Of a stretch of DNA of 64,000 nt, positions 1-7,770 are shown piece by piece. Source of the DNA: Alteromonadaceae bacterium BrNp21-10. GTDB taxonomy: Bacteria; Pseudomonadota; Gammaproteobacteria; Enterobacterales; Alteromonadaceae. The notes under the pieces are model-generated. The model had not been told where the DNA came from. It did not search any database and saw only the letters and a program-made list of their open reading frames with translations. Location of the stretch: contig JAUHQD010000007.1 in NCBI GenBank assembly GCA_030418115.1, positions 124,001 through 188,000 on the forward strand, read 5' to 3'. The position numbers and the translations under genes are program-made. How positions within the stretch are numbered: the stretch's first letter is position 1; each line of letters opens with the position of its first letter.

Positions 1-17
1 CTGCCACCCCACCTGCT

Positions 18-1103
18 TTAACTCAAACTAATCAGCAATCTATAGGGCAACGTTAAGCAATGGTCTACGGAGCTTTTTATGGTGCACATGCCAGTGGTGT
101 CGACTTCCATTTCGACTGTGGAAAGGCTGTTTCCGCAGTACATTGTGGCTTCACACAGGAAAGTGTTCTCAGCCGATTCAATCAGCCTTGGTGGTTTGTA
201 TAAGCCGGTGAGGTCGAGTGGTTTGTTATTGTGGATATAAGTCTCCTTCCACATAAAATCGGGCAGTGCTGGGTCCTTGCTGTGAGGGATAACGTAAAAA
301 GAACCGTCTTCCGATTGTATAAAAAAGCAAAAGAAACACAGGTAATCCAATACATTGTTTTCATTGATTTGCACCGGCAGGATTTTGTTGCAGTCGTGGA
401 TCGGGGCGCTTAAACCGTTCAGTGTATAGTACTGGGTATTGCCATTGACAGGCCTGGCTTCTAGAAAATACATCCATTTATGGGCGGGTTTAAAGTGCGT
501 TGAATGAACCGCAATCAGCCTGCTATTGGCATAAAAACTTAGCGGCGTGCTTAAAAAACGTATCTCACCTTGTGGTTCAACATCCCTTAAATAAAAACGG
601 AAGGCTTGTATAAGCCCGGCGGTTTCTGAAGTGGGGACGGGTTGCCAATCTAAACTGGGCAGTGAGAAAAATGGCACCGTGTTTTGCGAGTCTCTAAGTG
701 CCGGTTGATTCAGTTTGGTGATATTGGCGATTTCATAATTAACAAAGGCATCAATACTTTGTTGTTTATCAGGACGGAACGAAAAACATTGTTTGTAATG
801 CAGAAGCGGGATGTGAAATTCATACAAGCGCCAATCGGGTTGTAAAAACACATTGCCTTTATATACCTCTGCAGTGGTTTTACTGGTGTATTTGGCTACC
901 GCGGGGTGTTGCTCTATGGCGTGGGTGAATTGGGCATCAACGGCGGCATCGAAGATATCTAATATGTTTAGCTGACCATGCTTAATTTTGCACATCACTT
1001 GATGGCGAGCAAGGCAGGAATAGCAAAGGTCGCGACCACAAACGCACTTCGATAAATTATCTGTCGAATAACTTTCATGACAACTTTCGCAGTTATCTCT
1101 CAT
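18..1103 (-). CDS. Unrecognised Cys-rich protein, third gene of zinc-ribbon membrane operon
   Basis: Family not recognised; 361 residues with no signal peptide or membrane segment, so probably cytosolic. The first 40 residues hold a dense cysteine cluster (C5-X2-C8, then C20, C22, C27, C30 and C38, with nearby histidines) that resembles a treble-clef or B-box-like zinc-binding module. The rest, about residues 60-361, is a mixed alpha/beta-looking region with no motif I can name and scattered further cysteines. The ATG overlaps the stop codon of the upstream membrane-protein gene by four bases (ATGA), so the two are very likely translationally coupled. The two upstream genes also encode zinc-ribbon proteins, so all three products carry predicted metal-binding modules, which suggests they work together. 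Function is unknown. The gene is complete; the stop lies 18 bases from the window edge, so further operon members could follow outside. Confidence 0.75.
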   Translation of the reverse strand: MRDNCESCHESYSTDNLSKCVCGRDLCYSCLARHQVMCKIKHGQLNILDIFDAAVDAQFTHAIEQHPAVAKYTSKTTAEVYKGNVFLQPDWRLYEFHIPLLHYKQCFSFRPDKQQSIDAFVNYEIANITKLNQPALRDSQNTVPFFSLPSLDWQPVPTSETAGLIQAFRFYLRDVEPQGEIRFLSTPLSFYANSRLIAVHSTHFKPAHKWMYFLEARPVNGNTQYYTLNGLSAPIHDCNKILPVQINENNVLDYLCFFCFFIQSEDGSFYVIPHSKDPALPDFMWKETYIHNNKPLDLTGLYKPPRLIESAENTFLCEATMYCGNSLSTVEMEVDTTGMCTIKSSVDHCLTLPYRLLISLS

Positions 1104-2785
1104 GAGGTCGCTTTAGTTTGTGGTTGATTTTCATCAGCAAGTAACTCATGTAGCTTTGTCAAATAGTTGCTGTGTGCATTATCCAAATTGACGTCGTTCT
1201 TGGTAATTTTAAGGGTGTTGTGCATACCTTCAATTTTAACTTTTAGCAGTTCAGATGCTTGTTCTAGAGTGAATTTATTTTGTTGTATTTGCTTGCTTAG
1301 CTGTGTAACCAAGTCGCTCAATAAGTCGTTACAATCCTGACTGAGTTTTTGTTTTGCGCCAAATAAGCTGGCCCCGCAAAGCTGACAAAAATTATAAATA
1401 CTTTTATTCGATTGCTGACACTGCCCGCACTGAACCTGTTTGGCATTTATTTGCTGCATAGATTGGCAAAGCAAGTCTATCGCAATAGGGATGAGGGTCA
1501 GCATAATGATGGCGGGTGTTAGCAATGCGCCATCCCCAATATCAAAGTTTGATAAGGTGATTTTGTGGTTATAGTAGGCAATGGTAAAGAATGACCCTAG
1601 CGTAACAACTTGTAGAGTCGCTCGTTTAAATTTTTTGGTTGCACAGGCTGCGATAAAATAAACCACTTGGATCAGTAAAATAAACGAATACAGCGTCCCT
1701 TCTAGCTGGGCAAGTAAAACATCTTTACTCACCATATTATTATAAGCCAACAAAAAATTGGGTAGTAGACCATTGCTGGCTAGGGAAGAGTCCCAGTACC
1801 ACTGGGTGATGATGCAATAGAGGTAAAAAGACAGATGCAGGAACATTGACCAAGTGACTAAAGCCCAGAATAAATACTGGAACGTGACCTTGAGCATTAA
1901 GAAGTATTTTTCGCTGGCCAGTTTTGCTACGTAGCGGCTGTATTGTATACACACCGGTAAAAACGCCGCCGATAACCAAAGTATGCTCAGTAATCTAATA
2001 TCCACATGGGCGGACAGCGCAAAGAAAAGCGGCGCCACTAACATGGCAAAATAGATGCGTCGGTCAAGAATATGGCTAAGGTAAAGTTCTAAATCATCAA
2101 TTGCGATTTGTTCAATAGGGGCTCCGTGCTTCATTAATTTGTGCTCATAGGAAAAATACCTAAATAGCCGCCACAATTTTTTAAGAATGTAACTCGAAAA
2201 TGCAGCTAACAATACAATGAAAGATATTGAACAAAAACCAAGCAATATTTGCAGCATAAATTGCGTAAAATCTCTGGTCACGTGGCCCATCATCACGTCA
2301 ATATGATGTAAGACATACAAAACCAAAATTAAACTCACAATACCGATAATTAATGACATTAGGGTGCTTAATTTAGTGGCAATCCACTTGTTAAAAACTC
2401 TTATAAATAATAATGACAGTGTCATCCCAACTAACAAGTTAAGACCTTGTTGCCACTGGTCATTCTGGTTTAGGTACAGGAAGAAATAAAAGCTGCTGAT
2501 GACCAGCATTAAGTTAAAACTGGCGCCTCCAAATTTGTTGCCTTGTTTTATTATTTCGTGAGCAAATTTGCTCTCTGCTATGTCGTATTTTGCCATTAAC
2601 GTTTTTTCGGAAATCAGTAAATAGCTGAGATAGCCAACCCCACCTAAAATGGTCAGGGCTAACACTAGATTTTCAGTGGTGATATTGAAGTATTCCGCGA
2701 CGACAGAATGATAGTTAATACATAGTAATAAGTAGCCAACACTTAAAAGCGGCCAGCAAAAATAACTCATAATACGGCTATTCAT
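1100..2785 (-). CDS. Polytopic membrane protein with C-terminal zinc ribbon (paralogue of the next gene)
   Basis: Family not recognised; 561 residues. I count about 12 hydrophobic segments between residues 8 and 440, followed by a soluble tail. The tail opens with a zinc ribbon, CX2C-X10-CX2C (first half CGQC, second half CQLC), and then about 90 residues of charged helix. There is no transporter signature, ATPase or glycosyltransferase motif. The neighbouring 566-residue protein has the same architecture, the same cysteine spacing and a similar local sequence near the last membrane segments (DGVFPNFM there, NGLLPNFL here), so the two look like products of an old duplication. The start codon overlaps the upstream stop (ATGA at 2782-2785) and the stop overlaps the next start. 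Inference: the pair forms a hetero-oligomer in the inner membrane with ribbon and tail in the cytoplasm. Confidence 0.75.
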   Translation of the reverse strand: MNSRIMSYFCWPLLSVGYLLLCINYHSVVAEYFNITTENLVLALTILGGVGYLSYLLISEKTLMAKYDIAESKFAHEIIKQGNKFGGASFNLMLVISSFYFFLYLNQNDQWQQGLNLLVGMTLSLLFIRVFNKWIATKLSTLMSLIIGIVSLILVLYVLHHIDVMMGHVTRDFTQFMLQILLGFCSISFIVLLAAFSSYILKKLWRLFRYFSYEHKLMKHGAPIEQIAIDDLELYLSHILDRRIYFAMLVAPLFFALSAHVDIRLLSILWLSAAFLPVCIQYSRYVAKLASEKYFLMLKVTFQYLFWALVTWSMFLHLSFYLYCIITQWYWDSSLASNGLLPNFLLAYNNMVSKDVLLAQLEGTLYSFILLIQVVYFIAACATKKFKRATLQVVTLGSFFTIAYYNHKITLSNFDIGDGALLTPAIIMLTLIPIAIDLLCQSMQQINAKQVQCGQCQQSNKSIYNFCQLCGASLFGAKQKLSQDCNDLLSDLVTQLSKQIQQNKFTLEQASELLKVKIEGMHNTLKITKNDVNLDNAHSNYLTKLHELLADENQPQTKATS

Positions 2786-4482
2786 TTTTGTGCCCTCTTG
2801 GTTTTTAAATCATGTGCGAGGTCAAACTTTTGCACTTTCTTTAATAGGCCTAAACACTTAATAACTTGTGCAATACCTTGTTGTTTATAACTAATTTTAT
2901 TTTGTTGTTCTGGGTTGACCTCATCTTCCGTTGTGTTGAATTGCTGTTTTGGCTGATGAAACGCTTTTACCAATCCCAGCATCATGGGTTTAGATACATG
3001 TAAAAAACACCCGCAACTAGGGCAGTGTGTGGCGAGTTTTGGCGCTTTGAATCCGCAAGCATTACATTTGCAATTAATGCGGTATGGCCCAGCCACAACG
3101 TTGATAACGAAATGGACTAAAAATGGCAGGGCGGTGAAGATGAATATTTCTGGTGGCATCGTCCAAGGGACTAAAGCGGCGACGTCACTGGGGGTAATAT
3201 TGTTATCATAATATACAGTCGCGCCAAAAATGCCTGCCGTTATTATGAACCATAAAAAACGATACTGCTCTTTACGAATAAAAATGGCGTAAAGCCATAC
3301 AATTATTGTTGAGAAAAGTATGGCGTAAATGATGCCCTCGATGTAAGCCAGTAAGAAATTCAATTGAATTGGCTGGCTAACAAAGTAAAACATAAAGTTT
3401 GGAAATACACCGTCTTGCATGTTCCAGTTTAAAGCATTAAGTAATTCCCTAAATTCAAAAAAGGCCACATAGGCGATTAAATAAATCACATGGGACGCAA
3501 ATGTCACTACTACTAGCGTCGATATGACGCTTTTGAACATCACAAAGAAAAACTCCTTGGAAAGGGGGGCCAATAATCTTGCTGTTTTAATTAAAAACGG
3601 CAAGTTGATAGCAACGATGAGGATCACCAGTGTGGACTGGGTGTTAAAGGTCAGTAAAGAATAAAAATAAAGCGGTAATAGTAGAAGGTTAAGGGTAAAT
3701 GTGGAGTTACCAAAAAGCAGTAATAGATAGTGTTGCCCCTTGACGATTTTTAAGTTGCGTTGATTAGTGCGCATTATGTGCAACACGTCACTGTTACGGT
3801 TTAATAAACGGCCAACAAAATGCCATATACCTAACAAACCAAGGGCCAAGCCGGCCGCCATAATTAATAAACTTCCTATAATGGCTAACAGCCCAAGAAT
3901 GCTGTGTTGTGGATGGATCTGTGCTGAAATCCCCAATAAATATTCAAGTACATCAACTAGTGCAAAGTAAACTAACACCGCTGCGCTGACGATGGTGAAA
4001 ACAAGCCATTTATGCTTCGCACCAATGGATTTACTAAGTTTAATAGTAACGAGAGTAGCAGCACCAAGAAGAAGTATTGGTGCAATTAAAAAGAGCGTAC
4101 CTTGTAAAAACGAAAACTCAGTTTGAGTGACCATGAATAGCACGTAAGTCATGGTCACGGATAGCAACGCCATTGTACCTGCATTATGCCCAACAAGGCT
4201 GTACATAACTTTGTAGGCGTCTTGGCTCAACGCCGCCCCTTGATTAATCAGAGTGCTTATTGATGCGATGCTTTTTCGTGAGTCAATTAAATCCACAGTG
4301 ATATTGTATAAACACAGTAAAGAAGTACAAAAGGCAAAGTAAGTGCTGTGGGTTAGCGGATACACATATTCAAAAAATAGTGGGTAGCTATAAATACAAA
4401 TGAGGATATAGCTGAGTAGTAGGATTGCCTGAATCAGTGCCACTATATTTTTATTCATTGATGGCTCAATATTAGTCGTCAT
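2782..4482 (-). CDS. Polytopic membrane protein with C-terminal zinc ribbon, first gene of operon
   Basis: Family not recognised; 566 residues. About 12 hydrophobic segments occupy residues 12-465, then comes a zinc ribbon with CX2C-X10-CX2C spacing (CNAC and CPSC halves) and a basic, glutamine-rich tail of about 70 residues. It matches the following gene product in length, topology and cysteine spacing. It is the promoter-proximal gene of a three-gene minus-strand operon linked by two successive four-base overlaps. A GGAAG sequence lies about nine bases before the ATG; a second in-frame methionine at residue 9 is an alternative start. Membrane transport, lipid handling or sensing are all possible and nothing here decides between them. 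Confidence 0.75.
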   Translation of the reverse strand: MTTNIEPSMNKNIVALIQAILLLSYILICIYSYPLFFEYVYPLTHSTYFAFCTSLLCLYNITVDLIDSRKSIASISTLINQGAALSQDAYKVMYSLVGHNAGTMALLSVTMTYVLFMVTQTEFSFLQGTLFLIAPILLLGAATLVTIKLSKSIGAKHKWLVFTIVSAAVLVYFALVDVLEYLLGISAQIHPQHSILGLLAIIGSLLIMAAGLALGLLGIWHFVGRLLNRNSDVLHIMRTNQRNLKIVKGQHYLLLLFGNSTFTLNLLLLPLYFYSLLTFNTQSTLVILIVAINLPFLIKTARLLAPLSKEFFFVMFKSVISTLVVVTFASHVIYLIAYVAFFEFRELLNALNWNMQDGVFPNFMFYFVSQPIQLNFLLAYIEGIIYAILFSTIIVWLYAIFIRKEQYRFLWFIITAGIFGATVYYDNNITPSDVAALVPWTMPPEIFIFTALPFLVHFVINVVAGPYRINCKCNACGFKAPKLATHCPSCGCFLHVSKPMMLGLVKAFHQPKQQFNTTEDEVNPEQQNKISYKQQGIAQVIKCLGLLKKVQKFDLAHDLKTKRAQK

Positions 4483-4673
4483 TTAGCGCACTTCCGTTTA
4501 CGTGAAAACTCAATATGTTGTTGTTTAAAATGAAAAATAACATGCTTGTTAGCGTGCTTCAATCAATTGACCCCCCACCTATTTAGCCGCTCTCACATAT
4601 TTAGCTCTGGGCTTAAATTGCTAACCGCATTGGCTTTTGCCAGTTAGTAATACGCTATAAATTAGTTAGGCTG

Positions 4674-4703
4674 TTGTTTTCATTAAGTAATTTATTGTAT
4701 TAT
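4674..4703 (+). promoter_or_regulatory. Possible sigma70 promoter for the 4730 gene
   Basis: A TTGTTT (4674-4679) and a TATTAT (4698-4703) are separated by 18 bases, just upstream of a strong ribosome binding site. The 247-base region is AT-rich, so chance matches are likely. Confidence 0.35.
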
Positions 4704-4729
4704 TTTTAAACAAACAACGGAGGTGACAA

Positions 4730-5188
4730 ATGCATTGGATTTTAATCATTGTTGGAATTTTGGTAATCGTTGGATTGTTTTCGAATTCGAATCAAAAAGA
4801 ACAAGAATTGAATTTGGTAAGAGAAGCAGAACAAAAAGCCGAAACAAAAGAACGAACTCAAAAAAGAGTAGTAGCTTATGCAGACTTTTTACGTAGAACT
4901 GCTGTGGAGCAAGTCCAAGGGATGAGCAACAATGAGCTATATGACCTAATTGAAAGAGCCATTGAAAAGTTTGCTAAAGATATGGATGAATCGATGTTAG
5001 TACCTAGGATCATTTTTAGCCTGTGCTTAATTCTTGGTGTTTATACTATTTTTGATGGCGATGAGGCTGGTATTAAAATTTGTGCTGTAGGTATTGTCAT
5101 CTCAATTGGCTTGCTCTCTTATGCTAAAAAGAAGGTTGAGACGAAGTACATTAATAACGGTTGGGATCCTGCGCGTTTAAAAGTGTAG
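4730..5188 (+). CDS. Small membrane protein with coiled-coil segment, function unknown
   Basis: A 152-residue protein I do not recognise. One N-terminal membrane helix (residues 3-20) is followed by a highly charged helical stretch (about 22-90, rich in E, K, Q and R). Two further hydrophobic segments lie at about 92-108 and 115-130, ending in a basic tail. A near-perfect ribosome binding site (GGAGGTGA) lies just before the ATG. The gene is transcribed divergently from the zinc-ribbon operon. It uses AGA and AAT-type codons more than its neighbours and looks AT-richer, so it may be a recent arrival; this was judged by eye. Confidence 0.7.
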   Translation: MHWILIIVGILVIVGLFSNSNQKEQELNLVREAEQKAETKERTQKRVVAYADFLRRTAVEQVQGMSNNELYDLIERAIEKFAKDMDESMLVPRIIFSLCLILGVYTIFDGDEAGIKICAVGIVISIGLLSYAKKKVETKYINNGWDPARLKV

Positions 5189-5216
5189 CCGCTCGCTGTG
5201 TCAGTAACTTCACCCA

Positions 5217-5891
5217 TCAAAACGGACAAGGGCAATGTATTGTCATTCTCTTGTACGTATGTGGATGGTCAAATTCAAGTTCCACCGCATGCAGTAACAA
5301 TCTAGGGGCTAACGCTTGGGTTGCTTCAGTACCATAAAGGTCGCAACCAAGTATGGGGTGGTTAATGGCTTGACTATGAATGCGTAACTGATGGGTTCTG
5401 CCGGTGGCCGGTGTGAATAACACACGAGTTCTATTTGGCTGAGTTAATCGTTCTAACACGTTATAGTGACTTAGCGCTTGTTGGCCCGTTGCAAAACACA
5501 CCTTTAATCTTGGAAAGTTGCTTTTATCTTTGCTGATAGGGTGTTCAATACTGCCACTGTCTTCTGCTAAATGACCTGCCAGCATACTTTCGTAACGTTT
5601 AATAACAGTACGCCCTTGGAACTGTTTAGTTAAATTAGCATTAATAGTTTTATTCATTGCTAATAACATAATGCCCGATGTACCAAAGTCTAAACGGTGA
5701 GCAAGGGTGATATCAGGAAATTGCTGCGCTAAGCGATGGTGAACCGAGTCTTTATTTAGCGGATTTTTACCCGACAAACTCAATAATACACTGGGTTTGT
5801 TGATCAGTAGGATGTGTTCATCCTGATAAAGCACATCGATGCTTGCATGGCAAACCGGCGCTATAAAATTATCGATGACTGAAGTGTTCAA
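5217..5891 (-). CDS. rluA: RluA-type rRNA/tRNA pseudouridine synthase
   Basis: A 224-residue pseudouridine synthase of the RluA family. In E. coli, RluA converts U746 of 23S rRNA and U32 of some tRNAs to pseudouridine. The catalytic motif HRLDFGTSG (the Asp is the nucleophile) is present. Other family blocks are LYQDEHILLINKPS near the N-terminus, GRTHQLRIHS, and HPILGCDLYG, followed by APRLLLHA. The length and the absence of an S4 domain fit RluA itself (219 residues in E. coli) rather than RluB/C/D/E/F. It stands alone and ends 28 bases from the convergent small membrane protein gene. Assignment to RluA rather than another short family member rests on overall resemblance. Confidence 0.85.
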   Translation of the reverse strand: MNTSVIDNFIAPVCHASIDVLYQDEHILLINKPSVLLSLSGKNPLNKDSVHHRLAQQFPDITLAHRLDFGTSGIMLLAMNKTINANLTKQFQGRTVIKRYESMLAGHLAEDSGSIEHPISKDKSNFPRLKVCFATGQQALSHYNVLERLTQPNRTRVLFTPATGRTHQLRIHSQAINHPILGCDLYGTEATQALAPRLLLHAVELEFDHPHTYKRMTIHCPCPF

Positions 5892-6081
5892 TTTACGCCC
5901 TTGTGTTTAAACTTTTAGCGCAGAATGATATCACTAAAGTCTTAAGTGGTTGGCCAGAAACAGTTAACATTCCTCATAGATTGAAGTGTTTTTATGTAAA
6001 AACTATTTACAATTCAAAAATGTAAATATGGTCATATTCGATTATATTCAGTCATCCCTAATTGAAAGCAAAGGATTTTGC

Positions 6082-7590
6082 ATGAGCATTATTGCTGCTA
6101 CTCCCATTCGGTTTTTTTTAGTAATTATCCCCGTCATTTACGTGCTGACTATTAATTCTGTTAGTGCCAGTGATTTGTATCAAGCCGATCAGTATTTTCA
6201 GCAGGCCGAGTATGCGCAAGCAAAGGAACAATATTTATTGGCGGCGAATGTGGGCAGTGCTCATGCATTTTATCAGCTAGGAGTTATTCACTATAAAGGC
6301 TTGGGGGAGCCTGCTAACTCGGTTAAAGCATTGGTATGGTTTAGCTTGGCGGCTGAACAACAATTTAATGATGCTCAACAAATTGTGGATGATTTAATGG
6401 CATTGGCGACACCAGCACAGCAAACAGAACTACAGCAATTACAAAACCAATTTCGTCAGCAATATGGTTTTCAGTCAATTAACAATGCCCTTTTCCCTAT
6501 CATTAACACTAGTGCTTTGGGCAATAAAATCACCTTCGGTGAAGAAAATGCGCTAGCCAATCAGTTTAGTATGTCGGATATGGAGTTTAACGATTTATCC
6601 AATATAGATTTTGTAGAGGCGCCAGATATGGACGATGAGGCCTCTATTCAGTATTTGCTATTGGGTCGTCCCGATGCCGCGGATATCCGAAACCGTCCTT
6701 ATTCTGCTGTGGTTGATTACGAAGTAGGCGCCGATGGCTCAGTAAGGAACATGGAGACAATGCGGGTAATGGGGCGTATTCAACCGGCGTTAAATGAACT
6801 GGTCAGAAGTAATGTGCCATCGCCACAATTTGCTGCTGAGAAAGTATCTTTTGTTAACCGTGCCTATTTAGGCGTAGCTGGGTATAACCAAGTAAGGATC
6901 CGCAGAGACCAATATCAACGCTTTTATTATCGTTTAATGCGCAATGCATTGAAATTAAAAAAGAGCCAAATAAAAAATGAGCAGTTTCAATACGCGACAT
7001 TATTGATGACCTTCCAATGGCTGCCCCAAGAAGAAAATGAATTGGATGATTTACTAAAAACCTTGTCAGAAGCAGGGCACCCGTTAGCGCAATACGAATA
7101 TGGTTTAAAGCTTTATCGCGAACAAAAAGATATTCCGCAAGCCATTCGCTGGCTCAATGAAGCCAGTAAATTTGGTGTGGCCAAAGCCCAATATCGACTT
7201 GGACGTTTAATGCTAGATAGCCCGTGGGTGCTAAAAGATGAAACCAAAGCATTATTTTGGTTTGAGCGGGCAGCAGCAGAACAACATGACGTGGCGCAAT
7301 TAAAAGCTGCCGAGTTAAAATTAATGGCCGTCGAACCTGCTTTACATAACTTACAAGAAGCACAACAGTTATTGGCAACATTGCCCGAATCGCAACATCG
7401 CAATCCCGAGTATGAATACTTACAAGCGGCGGTGGACGTGCAAGTACAGCCTCGCAAATTAGCTGAAGCCGTTGAGCATTTACGTGACGCTATAGATTTG
7501 GCTGATAACCTAAACTGGGATGTCAGTGAATGGCAGAAATTGCTAGAGAAATGGACCTCAGGCGGTAAGGTCACGGTTTCCGATCTTTAA
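6082..7590 (+). CDS. Secreted Sel1-repeat protein with TonB-like middle domain
   Basis: The ATG at 6082 is chosen over an upstream in-frame start because it has an AAAGGA ribosome binding site and begins a clean signal peptide ending near SVSA-S; this gives 502 residues. After the signal come Sel1/TPR-like helical repeats (about residues 25-95, with HAFYQLGVIHYKGLG and AVWFSLAAEQ-type signatures). A middle region (about 205-270) contains DYEVGADGSVRNMETMRV and resembles a TonB C-terminal fold. A second Sel1 block lies at about 330-410 (AQYEYGLKLYREQ, AQYRLGRLML). Such proteins usually act as periplasmic scaffolds in envelope processes. No neighbour ties it to a pathway. Confidence 0.75.
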   Translation: MSIIAATPIRFFLVIIPVIYVLTINSVSASDLYQADQYFQQAEYAQAKEQYLLAANVGSAHAFYQLGVIHYKGLGEPANSVKALVWFSLAAEQQFNDAQQIVDDLMALATPAQQTELQQLQNQFRQQYGFQSINNALFPIINTSALGNKITFGEENALANQFSMSDMEFNDLSNIDFVEAPDMDDEASIQYLLLGRPDAADIRNRPYSAVVDYEVGADGSVRNMETMRVMGRIQPALNELVRSNVPSPQFAAEKVSFVNRAYLGVAGYNQVRIRRDQYQRFYYRLMRNALKLKKSQIKNEQFQYATLLMTFQWLPQEENELDDLLKTLSEAGHPLAQYEYGLKLYREQKDIPQAIRWLNEASKFGVAKAQYRLGRLMLDSPWVLKDETKALFWFERAAAEQHDVAQLKAAELKLMAVEPALHNLQEAQQLLATLPESQHRNPEYEYLQAAVDVQVQPRKLAEAVEHLRDAIDLADNLNWDVSEWQKLLEKWTSGGKVTVSDL

Positions 7591-7770
7591 ATTCTATTTT
7601 GGTTTAAATAAGTCGGTAAATTTGCCGGTTTTGTTATAAATGAAACCTGTTTATACCAATGCTTTTCGGTAATTTGCTGATAGACTCCTTATATGTAAAT
7701 TTTAATTTTAAATATAAAAGTGATCTATGTGTGAAATGTCACTTTGTTTAGAACTCATTAAGGAGTGACG

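Noticed and set aside
7608-7634. Short CGGTAAATTTGCCG palindrome after the Sel1 gene as a terminator
   Set aside because: The effective stem is only about five pairs and the T-run is interrupted.
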